64,000 bases of DNA from Streptomyces vilmorinianum (GCF_005517195.1 NZ_CP040244.1:4234001-4298000); one strand, 5' to 3'; shown: positions 35,482-44,092, counted from the first letter of the stretch. The notes: generated from the sequence alone by a model not told the origin. Numbers and translations: made by a program.

Positions 35482-36960
35482 TCATGCCGTACGGTGCGGG
35501 CTCTGGCGCTGTTCCCTGCCCCGTGCCGCCTGACCTGCGCGGCGGCCGCGCGAGCCGGAGGTGCGCCTGCCGCGGGAGGCGGAGGCGCCGGACCGGGGTC
35601 GGTCGGCCGCCGGGGCCGTGATGACGACCGGTACGCCCGACGGAGTCCGCGCACCGGTGATACGGCTGAGCTGCTCCTCGCCCGAGCGGACCTCGGCGGC
35701 CTGCGGGCTGATGCCGGCGTCCGCCATCAGGCGGGCCATGCCGCGGCGCTGGTTGGGCAGGATCAGGGTGACCACGCGACCGGACCGGCCGGCGCGGGCG
35801 GTGCGGCCGCCGCGGTGCAGGTAGTCCTTGTGGTCGCTCGGCGGATCCACGTTGACCACGAGGTCGAGGTCGTCGACGTGGATCCCGCGCGCCGCGACAT
35901 TGGTGGCCACGAGCACGGTGACGTGCCCGCTCTTGAAGTAGGCCAGGGTCCTGGTGCGCTGAGGCTGTGACTTGCCCCCATGGAGGGCGGCGGCACGGAC
36001 TCCGCTCTGCAGCAGGTGGGTGGCGAGCCGGTCGACGGCGTGCTTGGTGTCCAGGAACATGATCACCCGGCCCTCGCGCGCCGCGATCTCGGTCGTGGTC
36101 CGGTCCTTGTCCGTCGCGCGCACATGCAGCACGTGGTGCTCCATGGTGGTGACGGCTCCCGCGGACGGGTCGACGGAGTGGACCACCGGGTCGCTCAGGT
36201 AGCGGCGTACGAGCAGGTCGACGTTGCGGTCCAGCGTGGCGGAGAACAGCATCCGCTGGCCGCCGGGGCTGACCTGGCCGAGCAACTCGGTGACCTGCGG
36301 CATGAACCCGAGGTCGGTCATCTGGTCGGCCTCGTCGAGGACGGTGATGGCGACCTGGTCCAGGCGGCAGTCGCCGCGCTCGATCAGGTCCTTGAGCCGG
36401 CCCGGCGTCGCCACGACGACCTCGGTCCCGGAGCGCAACGCGGCGGACTGCCGGCCGATGGACATGCCTCCGACCACGGTGGCCACGCGCAGCCTCAGCG
36501 AGCGGGCGTACGGCGTGAGCGCGTCGGTGACCTGCTGGGCCAGCTCGCGGGTGGGGACGAGGACCAGGGCGAGCGGCTGCCGGGGCTCGGCACGCCGGCC
36601 GGCGGTGCGGGCGAGCAGGGCGAGGCCGAAGGCGAGCGTCTTTCCGGATCCGGTGCGCCCGCGCCCGAGGACGTCGCGCCCCGCGAGCGAGTTCGGCAGC
36701 GTGGCGGCCTGGATCGGGAACGGTACGGTCACGCCTTCGGCGACGAGCGCCGCCAGCAACTGGGGCGGAAGGCCGAGATCACCGAAGGCCTCGACGGCGG
36801 GGAGCGCCGGGGTGGTCGTCACCGGCAGGGCGAACTCCCCCTGCGCCACGGCGGGCCGGCGATTGCGGGCGATCGGACGCTTCGGCGCACCGGAGTGACT
36901 GCCGGCGCGGCTACGGGAGGTGGTGCGGGTGGATCGGTCGTTCGTACGTGCTCGGTTCAT
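35482..36960 (-). CDS. DEAD-box RNA helicase
   Basis: A 492-residue DEAD-box helicase with all core motifs: Q motif near PFPIQAATLP, motif I RGRTGSGKT, Ia PTRELAQQ, motif II DEAD (VLDEADQM), SAT, motif V TNVAARGIHV, motif VI HRGGRTARAG. N- and C-terminal Arg/Ser-rich tails (about 1-40 and 455-492) suit RNA binding. ATG 36960 with AGGAAGG upstream. In Streptomyces this gene sits by a cold-shock gene and the SCO5918-type gene, so a cold-induced RNA-unwinding role is likely. It lies downstream of the csp gene, past a strong terminator hairpin, so transcripts may be separate or read-through. Confidence 0.93.
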   Translation of the reverse strand: MNRARTNDRSTRTTSRSRAGSHSGAPKRPIARNRRPAVAQGEFALPVTTTPALPAVEAFGDLGLPPQLLAALVAEGVTVPFPIQAATLPNSLAGRDVLGRGRTGSGKTLAFGLALLARTAGRRAEPRQPLALVLVPTRELAQQVTDALTPYARSLRLRVATVVGGMSIGRQSAALRSGTEVVVATPGRLKDLIERGDCRLDQVAITVLDEADQMTDLGFMPQVTELLGQVSPGGQRMLFSATLDRNVDLLVRRYLSDPVVHSVDPSAGAVTTMEHHVLHVRATDKDRTTTEIAAREGRVIMFLDTKHAVDRLATHLLQSGVRAAALHGGKSQPQRTRTLAYFKSGHVTVLVATNVAARGIHVDDLDLVVNVDPPSDHKDYLHRGGRTARAGRSGRVVTLILPNQRRGMARLMADAGISPQAAEVRSGEEQLSRITGARTPSGVPVVITAPAADRPRSGASASRGRRTSGSRGRRAGQAARGREQRQSPHRTA

Positions 36961-37089
36961 GCAGAACCTTCCTTGATACGGCACGCATCAAGGAATTCTC
37001 CGGCATCGAGCGGCGTGGAGAACTGCAAGAACGAGCCGGCGAAATACATGTGCCCGTTCCGCGAAAAGATCCGCGAAACGAAACGAGCC

Positions 37090-37117
37090 GGGGCCCGCAC
37101 CCCAAGGTGCGGGCCCC
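37090..37117 (-). terminator. Strong hairpin after the cold-shock gene
   Basis: A perfect 12-base stem (GGGGCCCGCACC, loop CCAA, GGTGCGGGCCCC) begins 24 bases beyond the csp stop on the minus strand. A T-rich stretch (TCGTTTCGTTT) follows on that strand, as in factor-independent terminators. Confidence 0.85.
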
Positions 37118-37140
37118 AGCTGCGTCGGTACGCTTCAGCG

Positions 37141-37344
37141 TCAGGCGGGAACGATGTTCTCGGCCGTCGGGCCCTTCTGGCCCTGCGCGATGTCGAAGCT
37201 GACCTTCTGGCCTTCCTGCAGCTCACGGAAGCCCTGGGCGGCGATGTTCGAGTAGTGGGCGAACACGTCGGCGCCGCCGCCGTCCTGCTCGATGAAGCCG
37301 AAGCCCTTTTCCGCGTTGAACCACTTCACGGTGCCAGTAGCCAT
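37141..37344 (-). CDS. Cold-shock protein (CspA family)
   Basis: A 67-residue cold-shock domain protein with RNP1 KGFGFI and RNP2 DVFAHY (MATGTVKWFNAEKGFGFIEQ start). It binds single-stranded RNA/DNA and acts as an RNA chaperone. The ATG at 37344 has AAGGAGA upstream. A long leader region of up to 180 bases precedes it, as often found for csp mRNA; I did not find a classical cold box. A strong terminator follows. Confidence 0.95.
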   Translation of the reverse strand: MATGTVKWFNAEKGFGFIEQDGGGADVFAHYSNIAAQGFRELQEGQKVSFDIAQGQKGPTAENIVPA

Positions 37345-37717
37345 GTCATATCTCCTTCGGGGGTGCGTCGGAGCCCGCACTGTGCGCGCTCCGTGTCGCC
37401 GCGATGATTGCCCCGTCCGGAATGTGACCGGAAATACAAAAGCGCGCCCATCGGTGAATAAAACCGATGAGAGCACTTGAAGTTTGGGAACCACAACTGC
37501 AACTGAAATCAACAGTAGCACGGAACGCATTTCGGTGCGTCGGGCATGATTCGACTCCGACTTTCACACCGGAAATTCTTGTGGCGCGTCGCTTCGATTT
37601 CTCACTTCGCGAGCACAGATATCCTCCCCCCGCCCGAACCCCGGGCGTTGACCACTCACCCCTACTTCGCGGTAACTTGCCGGTGACACAGGAGAGTTCG
37701 GCGGATGGAGCAGGCCC
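37345..37717. other. Divergent promoter and leader region
   Basis: About 370 bases between the csp gene (minus) and the dienelactone-hydrolase-like gene (plus). It is AT-rich at 37400-37620, consistent with a long cold-shock leader and promoters. No gene is seen; a 129-residue reading from 37530 is a continuation of the csp frame. Confidence 0.6.
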
Positions 37718-38557
37718 GTGGCAGACCACGACCTCAAGGGATTCACCGAGGGCACGTTCACGCACGACGGCGCCACCCGCCGGGTCCTGCGCCTGGGCAC
37801 GGGCCCCGCCGTGATCATCATGGCGGAGATCCCGGGCATCACCCCCAAGGTCCTGGAATTCGCCGAACGGGTGGCGGCCGCGGGCTGCACGGCCGTGCTC
37901 CCGGTGCTCTTCGGTACGCCCGGCCGCGACGCGAGCCCCGCCGCCCGCGGCTGGCCGAGCACGGGCCGTTACATGGCGTCGTCGCTGTGGCGGGTGTGCG
38001 TGAGCCGGGAGTTCACGCTGCTGGCCACGGGGCGCAGCTCGCGTGTCGTGGGGTGGCTGCGCGCCTTGGCGGCCGCCGAGCACGAGCGCTGCGGCGGCCC
38101 CGGGGTCGGGGCCGTCGGCATGTGCCTGACCGGCGGTTTCGCCCTGGCCATGGCCACGGACGAGCGGCTCGTCGCCCCGGTGCTCTCCCAGCCGTCGCTC
38201 CCGCTGCCCTGCACCCCGGGCCGCGCGGGAGCCATCGACATCAGCCCCGAGGAGCTCGCGGTGGTCCGCCGGCGCTGTGAGCGCGAGGGGCTCCAGGTCC
38301 TGGGGCTGCGGTTCCGGGGCGACCGACTGGCGCCCGGGGACCGGTTCGCGTACCTCCGGCGCGAGCTCGGCGACGCCTTCGTCGCCGTCGAGCTGGACGA
38401 CAGCGCCGCGAACCCCGAGGGCGCTCGCCCGCCGCACTCCGTGCTGACGGAGCACCTCAGGGACGAGCCCGGCCAGCCCACACGGCAGGCGCTGGACACG
38501 GTCCTGGATCTGTTCCGCACCCGGCTGCTCGGGGAGCGGCCCGAGGCCAACGCGTAA
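37718..38557 (+). CDS. Dienelactone-hydrolase-like alpha/beta hydrolase
   Basis: A 279-residue protein with a Cys nucleophile in GMCLTGG (about residue 140), as in dienelactone hydrolases, and the family N-terminal strand (TGPAVIIMAEIPGIT, then LEFAERVAAAGCTAVLPVLF). The C-terminal His is probably HSVLTEH near 245-250. There is no signal peptide, so it is cytoplasmic. The GTG start at 37718 follows GGAG. Substrate unknown; aromatic-degradation genes are not adjacent. Confidence 0.82.
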   Translation: MADHDLKGFTEGTFTHDGATRRVLRLGTGPAVIIMAEIPGITPKVLEFAERVAAAGCTAVLPVLFGTPGRDASPAARGWPSTGRYMASSLWRVCVSREFTLLATGRSSRVVGWLRALAAAEHERCGGPGVGAVGMCLTGGFALAMATDERLVAPVLSQPSLPLPCTPGRAGAIDISPEELAVVRRRCEREGLQVLGLRFRGDRLAPGDRFAYLRRELGDAFVAVELDDSAANPEGARPPHSVLTEHLRDEPGQPTRQALDTVLDLFRTRLLGERPEANA

Positions 38558-38606
38558 CTCCCGCAGGGGTCTTGCGCGTACCACGCGCCTCTCTCTACCC
38601 TCCGGG

Positions 38607-38637
38607 CCAATGGTTAGGAATATTTCCTAACCATTGG
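38607..38637. promoter_or_regulatory. 31-base perfect palindrome, CsnR-like operator
   Basis: CCAATGGTTAGGAA, spacer TAT, TTCCTAACCATTGG: a perfect 14-base inverted repeat. Its core (GGTTAGGAA / TTCCTAACC) resembles, from memory, the TTAGGAAA-type palindrome bound by CsnR, the ROK-family repressor of Streptomyces chitosanase genes. It lies 40 bases before the GH8 gene start. Confidence 0.75.
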
Positions 38638-38677
38638 CTTCCCTGCGGAAGACGTCACGAAAGGAACGACCACTGCC

Positions 38678-40597
38678 ATGAGCCGAAGAGGCATGTCTCT
38701 TCTCATCGCGTCGGGACTGCTGACCCTGCCGCTGATCGGGCTGCCCGAGGCGGCCGCCGCCGACACGCTGGTGTCGGTCGGCAAGCCGACGGCGTCGTCC
38801 TCGATCGAAGGGAGCGGGTTCGAACCGGGTCGCGCGGTCGACGCGAACACCTCCACCCGGTGGGCGAGCGCCGAGGGAGTCGATCCGCAGTGGATGCGGA
38901 TCGACCTGGGTTCCAGCCACACGATCTCCCGGGTCAAGCTCAACTGGGAGGCCGCGTACGCCAGGACGTACAGGATCCAGACCTCCGCCGACGGTTCGAC
39001 CTGGACCGATGTCCACTCCACCAGCGCCGGCGACGGGGCGATCGACGATCTGACCGTCTCCGGCAGCGGACGCTACGTCCGGATGTACGGGACGGGGCGC
39101 GGCACCCCGTACGGCTACTCCCTCTGGGAGTTCGAGGTCTACGGCTCACCGGCCGGCGGCGCCGACATCACCCCACCGAGCACCCCGGGCAGCCTCCGCT
39201 CGACCGGTTCGACGGCCACGAGTGTCTCGCTCGCCTGGAACGCGGCCACCGACAACGTGGGCGTGACGGGCTACGACCTCTACCGCGGCGGGAACCTCGT
39301 CGGCTCCACGACCGGTACGTCGTACACCGACACCGGGCTCACCGCCTCGACCTCGTACAGCTACACCGTGAAGGCGCGCGACGCGGCGGGGAACCGCTCG
39401 GCCGCGAGCAACACCCTCGGGGTCACGACCCAGGCCACCGGGTCGGGGCCGGCCGTCCCCTTCGGCAGCCACCTCAAGCCGTACGTCCCGGGCGTCCTGA
39501 AGCCGTCCGGCACGCAGGCGACGATCGACCAGAAGGTCGTCGACCACTACCGGGCCTGGAAGTCGGCCTTCGTCCGCCAGAACTGCGGCAACGGCTGGTA
39601 CCAGGTCATCTCGCCGGACGCCGACCACCCCTACGTGGCCGAGGCACAGGGCTACGGGATGGTCATCGCCGCGACCATGGCCGGCGCCGACCCCGACGCC
39701 AAGAAGATCTTCGACGGTCTGGTGAAGTGGAAGATCGACCACCCCTCCGCCATCAACCCGAACCTGCTCGCGGCCGAACAGGACGTGAACTGCAGGAGCG
39801 TCAACGGCGGGGACGGCGCGACCGACGGCGACATGGACGTCGCCTACGGGCTGCTGCTCGCCGACAAGCAGTGGGGCAGCGCGGGTACGTACAACTACAA
39901 GGACCTCGCGATCAAGCACATCAACGCGATCAAGAAGGACGAGGTCAACCCGACGACGAACCTGCTGAAGCTCGGCGACTGGAGCAGCTCGGGCGATCAG
40001 TACTACTACATCACCCGGACCTCGGACTGGATGGTGGACCACTTCCGGGCGTTCCGTACGGCGACCGGTGACGCCGCCTGGGACACCGTCCGTACCGCGC
40101 ACCAGAACCAGATCGCCCGCCTGCAGTCCACGTACGCGCCCGGCACCGGCCTGCTGCCCGACTTCGTGGTGAGCACCGACACCACACCGAAGCCCGCCCC
40201 CGGGCAGGTCCTGGAAGACCCCAACGACGGCGCCTACTGGTGGAACGCCTGCCGCACTCCGTGGCGCATCGCCGATGACGCGGTCACCAGCGGCGACGCC
40301 GCGTCCCTCGCGGCGGCGCGCAAGCTCAACAGCTGGATCAAGGCGAAGACCGGCGGCGACCCGAACAAGATCGCCATCGGCTACCGGCTCGACGGCACCC
40401 AGATCTCGGCGGGCAGCGAGGCGGCGTTCTTCGCCCCGTTCGCGCTGGCGGCGATGACCGATCCGGGCAGCCAGGCGTGGCTCGACGCGCTCTGGACCAA
40501 GATGCTGGCCACGCCCGTCGACACCAGCAGCTACTTCTCGGCGAGCATCCAGCTCCAGGTGATGATCACAACGTCCGGGAACCACTGGGTCCCGTAG
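38678..40597 (+). CDS. Secreted GH8 glycoside hydrolase with discoidin and FN3 domains (probable chitosanase)
   Basis: A 639-residue secreted enzyme: signal peptide about 1-28, F5/8-type C discoidin/CBM32 domain about 30-152 (RWASAEGVDPQWMRIDLGSS), fibronectin type III about 163-252 (TPPSTPGSLRSTGSTATSVS, TGYDLYRGGN), and GH8 catalytic domain about 262-639. The probable acid Glu is in VAEAQGYGM and the conserved Asp in TDGDMDVAYG. GH8 covers endoglucanases, licheninases and chitosanases. Paenibacillus and Bacillus GH8 chitosanases carry discoidin and FN3 modules like these. With the CsnR-like operator upstream, chitosan is the likely substrate (inference). The general base residue could not be assigned. 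Confidence 0.88.
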   Translation: MSRRGMSLLIASGLLTLPLIGLPEAAAADTLVSVGKPTASSSIEGSGFEPGRAVDANTSTRWASAEGVDPQWMRIDLGSSHTISRVKLNWEAAYARTYRIQTSADGSTWTDVHSTSAGDGAIDDLTVSGSGRYVRMYGTGRGTPYGYSLWEFEVYGSPAGGADITPPSTPGSLRSTGSTATSVSLAWNAATDNVGVTGYDLYRGGNLVGSTTGTSYTDTGLTASTSYSYTVKARDAAGNRSAASNTLGVTTQATGSGPAVPFGSHLKPYVPGVLKPSGTQATIDQKVVDHYRAWKSAFVRQNCGNGWYQVISPDADHPYVAEAQGYGMVIAATMAGADPDAKKIFDGLVKWKIDHPSAINPNLLAAEQDVNCRSVNGGDGATDGDMDVAYGLLLADKQWGSAGTYNYKDLAIKHINAIKKDEVNPTTNLLKLGDWSSSGDQYYYITRTSDWMVDHFRAFRTATGDAAWDTVRTAHQNQIARLQSTYAPGTGLLPDFVVSTDTTPKPAPGQVLEDPNDGAYWWNACRTPWRIADDAVTSGDAASLAAARKLNSWIKAKTGGDPNKIAIGYRLDGTQISAGSEAAFFAPFALAAMTDPGSQAWLDALWTKMLATPVDTSSYFSASIQLQVMITTSGNHWVP

Positions 40598-40598
40598 C

Positions 40599-41768
40599 TC
40601 ACCGCTCCGTGCCGAGAGTCGGGGCGGGCGGGGTCCAGCGGCGGGTACGGGGGACGGCGGAGGAGACGCCGAAGTCCTTCTTGAGCTGTTCGGGGATGGC
40701 GTAGTGCATGACGCGGCCACGGGTGAGGGAGGACAGTTCGAAGAGCGTGGTCAGGTGTCCCACGCGGTCCAGCGCCCAGGCGGCGAAGGGCGAATGGTCC
40801 TCGATGCTCTCCAGGACCCCGAGCAGCCCGGGCACGGCCTTGACGGCGGTGTCCCAGGAGGTGCGCGGTACGTCGAGCCAGTCCGCGCAGGTGTCCCCCA
40901 CCAGGTAGCGGATCAGGGCGGCGACGACGGGGTCGAAGAAGGTGCCGGGGACGACCTCCTCGTACAGGTCGATGAGCTGGCGGGTGAGCTGGACCCCCTC
41001 CTCCGACGGCCCCATGTGCCGGGTCATGTAGAGGTCGAAGAACTGACGCGCGGACTCCAGGTCCTTGGGCACGTGGTCCTGGTCCACTCCCAGCATCGCG
41101 CCGACGACGCGCCAGGCGTAGAAGTACGCCTCGGCGCCGTCGACGCTCATGTGGATGTTCAGGCGGTGCAGCGAGTCCAGGACGAGCAGGGAGAACAGCA
41201 TCTGGCCGCCGATCATGTCCTCCTGGCAGATCGGCGTGCCCAGAGAGGCGGTGTCCCAGCGGCCTTCCCGTTTCAGGTGATGGCGGACGGAGGCGTGCAG
41301 CAGGCGGACCTTCTGCGCGGCGGGGATGAAGCGGCTGCCCGCCTCGAAGGCGCCGGGCTGCATCAGGTAGACGGTGAACTGCCCGGTCTCGGCCATCCGT
41401 TTGGAGGGGTACTTGAGCGAGTGCGTGGCCGACAGCAGGCGTGCCACGTGCGGAATCACGTAGCAGGCCGGCATGGAGGCGAAGGAGAGCGCGGTGGAGA
41501 TGTGCACGTTGTTGTCGATGAAGAACAGCCTCGCCTTCTCCATCTCGTCCCAGTCCACCCAGGCCGGGGGCACGCTGGTCCGGGCCAGGTACTCGCGGGC
41601 GACGTCCGGCAGCCCGTCGGGCAACGGCGCACCGGCGACGGAGACATGGCGCAGGAGGGTGTTGAGCTTCCCCACCTCGCCACGCTCGAAGAGCGTGGCG
41701 ACGGTCGCATCGGCGAGTTCGTCGCCGGCCTGCCGCAGCGTGTTCATCGACGCCTCGGTGTAGGTCAT
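40599..41768 (-). CDS. MpaB/Lcp-like oxygenase (DUF2236)
   Basis: A 389-residue protein of the oxygenase MpaB / latex-clearing-protein type (FIDNNVHISTALSFASMPAC, LLHASVRHHLKREG, GTPICQEDMIGGQ, LNIHMS). Lcp enzymes carry a b-type heme and oxidatively cleave polyisoprene double bonds. Its neighbour, reading in the same direction 55 bases upstream, makes polyprenyl diphosphate, so oxidation of a prenyl chain or terpenoid is plausible. No signal peptide, so it is not a secreted rubber oxygenase. Catalytic activity not shown. Confidence 0.82.
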   Translation of the reverse strand: MTYTEASMNTLRQAGDELADATVATLFERGEVGKLNTLLRHVSVAGAPLPDGLPDVAREYLARTSVPPAWVDWDEMEKARLFFIDNNVHISTALSFASMPACYVIPHVARLLSATHSLKYPSKRMAETGQFTVYLMQPGAFEAGSRFIPAAQKVRLLHASVRHHLKREGRWDTASLGTPICQEDMIGGQMLFSLLVLDSLHRLNIHMSVDGAEAYFYAWRVVGAMLGVDQDHVPKDLESARQFFDLYMTRHMGPSEEGVQLTRQLIDLYEEVVPGTFFDPVVAALIRYLVGDTCADWLDVPRTSWDTAVKAVPGLLGVLESIEDHSPFAAWALDRVGHLTTLFELSSLTRGRVMHYAIPEQLKKDFGVSSAVPRTRRWTPPAPTLGTER

Positions 41769-41822
41769 CAGCGGACTCCTTCTCGGGTGACGTGAGGGAG
41801 GGACAGGGGCGTGCGCGGCGGA

Positions 41823-42935
41823 TCAGTGGTGGCGGACGGTCACCGTGCGGGCCAGGCCGGCCAGGGCCCGCTCGGCGTGGGCGGGCAGGTCGATCTCGTC
41901 CAGGGCCCGGGTGGCCTCCTCGACCCGGGCGTCGATCATCTTCTCGATCCGGGCGGGCGCTCCCAGGCGGCTCATCAACGCCCGTACCGCGTCCAGCTCG
42001 TCGGCGCCGAGGTCGCCCCTGCCCAGCGTGTGGCGCAGCCGCTCGCGCTCGGCCGGGTTCGCGGCCCGCCAGGTCTCGGCGAGCAGGGCGGTGGGCCGCC
42101 GCATGCGCAGGTCGTCCACGCTGGCCTTTCCCGTACGGACCGGATCGCCGAAGAGCCCCAGCAGGTCGTCGCGCAGCTGGAACGCCTCCCCCAGCGGCAG
42201 TCCGTACGAGGAGAGTCCCTCACGCAGCCGCTGCCCGGCGCCCGCCAGGGCGCCCCCGATGAGGAGCGGCTGCTCGACGGTGTACTTGGCGGTCTTGTAC
42301 CGGACGACCTGCAGCGAGGACTCCGTGTCGGGGACGCCACCGGTCCGCAGGATCTCCAGGCACTCCCCGGCGATCAGCTCCCGCGCCAGGTCCGCCCAGA
42401 GCGGCCGCGCGCGTGACAGGTAGGCCGCGGGCAGGCCGCTGGTGACGAACAGCTGCCCGGCCAGCGACATCAGCAGGTCGCCGACCAGCATGGCCAGGGC
42501 CCTGGCGGCCGCCGGGGAGCGTGGAGCAGAGCCCCCCTGCGCGCCGATGCCGCCGCCACCGCGACCGCCACGACCGCCACGACCGCCACGACCGCCGCTG
42601 CCGCGCAACGCGATGTGCGCCGTGGGCAGGCCGTGCCGGAGCGGGCTGTCGTCGATGAGGTCGTCGTGCACGATCGCGGCGGCGTGGACGAGCTCCATGG
42701 ACGCCGCGGCCCGGACGAGCGCGTCGCTGTCGGGCTGGCCGGCGGCCCGCCACCCCCAGTAGCAGAACATGGCCCGCAGCCGCTTGCCATGGGCGACCGA
42801 GGCCTCCAGCTGTCCGGCCACCGGGGCGAGCTCCGCGTCGATGTCCAGCAGCCGCTCCGCCTCCGCGGACACGAACCGCCGCAGTTCGCCGTCGACACGG
42901 TCGCGAAGACCGTCCGGCGCGGACCCGTCAGGCAT
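41823..42935 (-). CDS. Polyprenyl diphosphate synthase with RGG-type insertion
   Basis: A 370-residue trans-prenyltransferase. The first Asp-rich motif is D91-D-L-I-D95 and the second is LRDDLLGLFGD, about residue 245. Substrate-site helix GKRLRAMF fits the family. An insertion of about 30 residues (RGSGGRGG-type repeats, 111-140) sits after the first motif, where relatives have a short loop. Start ATG 42935 overlaps the stop of a small upstream gene by 8 bases. With the oxygenase downstream it may feed a prenyl-derived product. Chain length cannot be told. Confidence 0.88.
   Translation of the reverse strand: MPDGSAPDGLRDRVDGELRRFVSAEAERLLDIDAELAPVAGQLEASVAHGKRLRAMFCYWGWRAAGQPDSDALVRAAASMELVHAAAIVHDDLIDDSPLRHGLPTAHIALRGSGGRGGRGGRGGRGGGGIGAQGGSAPRSPAAARALAMLVGDLLMSLAGQLFVTSGLPAAYLSRARPLWADLARELIAGECLEILRTGGVPDTESSLQVVRYKTAKYTVEQPLLIGGALAGAGQRLREGLSSYGLPLGEAFQLRDDLLGLFGDPVRTGKASVDDLRMRRPTALLAETWRAANPAERERLRHTLGRGDLGADELDAVRALMSRLGAPARIEKMIDARVEEATRALDEIDLPAHAERALAGLARTVTVRHH
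42562..42597 (-). repeat. 9-base in-frame tandem repeat (RGG codons)
   Basis: Four copies of CGACCGCCA/G on the plus strand, from 42562, 42571, 42580 and 42589, encode the Gly-Gly-Arg run of the prenyl synthase insertion. Confidence 0.85.
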
Positions 42936-43209
42936 CGTCGCCGGCGGCCCGTCGCGCCACCGCATGCCGGGCGAGGACCTCCAGATGCGCGGGCGGCACG
43001 CTCGCGTACCGGTCCAGGACCAGGCGTCCGCGGGCGAGAAGATCCTGCTCCGCGTCGGCGGCCAGCTCCGCCGCGTCCGAGCGTCGCAACAACCCCTTCA
43101 CAGCGCCGAAGGCCGAGCCGAGCCCGCTCACCGCCAGATCGGCGAGCCCCGCCGCCGCCAGCACCGCGTGCTCCCCGAGCGCGCCCGGGCGCTCTTCCCC
43201 TCGCGTCAA
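42928..43209 (-). CDS. Small helical protein upstream of the prenyl synthase
   Basis: A 93-residue frame starting at TTG 43209 (LTRGEERPGALGEHAVLAAA) after a GGGGGAGGGG site; no ATG or GTG fits as well. It is Ala/Leu-rich and helical (GLADLAVSGLGSAFGAVKGLL) and ends YASVPPAHLEVLARHAVARR. No family recognised. Overlap with the prenyl synthase start suggests coupled translation, so it is probably the first gene of a three-gene unit. A different start within 43210-43590 is possible. Confidence 0.6.
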   Translation of the reverse strand: MTRGEERPGALGEHAVLAAAGLADLAVSGLGSAFGAVKGLLRRSDAAELAADAEQDLLARGRLVLDRYASVPPAHLEVLARHAVARRAAGDDA

Positions 43210-43790
43210 CGTGACCGCCCCTCCCCCTGATCGACCGACCGGGCGGCACCCGGCGCCGCCCACCCCCGCAGCAGCGTGGCAGCGCGCCCGGCCGGGACAC
43301 GGCGAGAACTCACGAAAGAGGGACAGACACGGGAAACCCACGCGGGCGGCGCACGCGGCGGGTACAGAGCGAGCACACGGCCCGCCGGTGGGGCCCGCGA
43401 CCGGCGCACGCCACGTCATGGCACCTGTCGAAAACCTGCACATCGTGCGGGCGACAGGGGCCCTCTCCTTCACCTTTCCTCGATCTCTCGGAGGCGGACC
43501 CCGTCCGTCTGCTGCGGTTCCGTCCGTTAGATCCCCCGCGCGTGACGGCGTGCCCGTATCTGTTACTCGATCCTGCGGAGAAGGTGTCACCTTTCCGTGA
43601 AATTAGCTGCACGGCTGCTGTCCGAGGCACACAACCACATACGAGGAACCGTCAACTGAAGTGGCCGGGTAGCCCGTTCGCGTGCTTTGATCTGGCCCGC
43701 TGCGGCAGTCGGTAGCGACGTGGCCGGGATTCGGTCCGTCAGACCGTCGCAGAAATGGATTCCCCCCCACCAAGTGAAAGGTGCGCATAC
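43210..43790. other. Long divergent intergenic region upstream of the peptide locus
   Basis: About 580 bases between the prenyl operon (minus) and the precursor peptide (plus). GC falls near 43580-43700, a likely promoter area. No open frame resembles a protein. A GAAAGG ribosome site lies 10 bases before the peptide ATG. Confidence 0.55.
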
Positions 43791-44042
43791 ATGCGTCACG
43801 ACCTGGAGACCCGCGAGATCGCCGACACCGAGCTGGACGCCGTTTCCGGCGGCCTCGTCACCGTCTCCGGTGGCCTCGCCGGCGCCGCGACCAGCGATGT
43901 CACCAACCTCCTGGGTGCCGTCACCTCCCTCCAGACCGTCCAGGGCGTCGAGGGCCTCGCCACCGGTGTCCCGGGTCTCGCCTCGGGCATCACCGGCGTT
44001 TCGGTCAACGCCACCGCTGTCACCGGTCTCGCCGGTCTCTGA
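43791..44042 (+). CDS. Cysteine-free double-glycine precursor peptide
   Basis: An 83-residue peptide: leader MRHDLETREIADTELDAVSG-G (1-21) with a classical double-glycine site, and a second TVSGG site at 24-28, 7 residues later. The presumed core (22-83) has no Cys, Lys, Arg, His, Met or aromatic residue. It is Gly/Ala/Val/Leu/Thr/Ser-rich with GxxxG-like runs (GLATGVPGLASGITGVSVNA) and only two acidic residues, D36 and E54. Without Cys or Lys it cannot form lanthionines or thioether bridges; no modifying enzyme is adjacent. It is followed by an HlyD-type protein and two NHLM-type ABC transporters, one with a C39 peptidase. Bacteriocin, signal or surface peptide are all possible. Confidence 0.8.
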   Translation: MRHDLETREIADTELDAVSGGLVTVSGGLAGAATSDVTNLLGAVTSLQTVQGVEGLATGVPGLASGITGVSVNATAVTGLAGL

Positions 44043-44055
44043 GCGGAATATCTCC

Positions 44056-44092
44056 CATGAACCCCGGAGCCTTCCCGGTTCCGGGGTTCATG
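44056..44092 (+). terminator. 13-base hairpin between precursor and exporter genes
   Basis: A perfect stem (CATGAACCCCGGA at 44056-44068, TCCGGGGTTCATG at 44080-44092; 11-base loop) lies 14 bases after the precursor stop. No U-run follows, so it is likely an attenuator or mRNA-stabilising hairpin giving more precursor than exporter. Confidence 0.75.

Noticed and set aside
41823..42935. Family 2 encapsulin cargo-type prenyltransferase
   Set aside because: No encapsulin shell gene nearby and no long disordered N-terminus; the insertion is internal.
43211..43600. 129-residue plus-strand reading before the peptide locus
   Set aside because: Pro/Arg-rich, no ribosome site or conserved sequence; treated as intergenic.
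43791..44042. Lanthipeptide or thiopeptide precursor
   Set aside because: The core has no cysteine and no LanM/LanBC or YcaO-type gene in the window.
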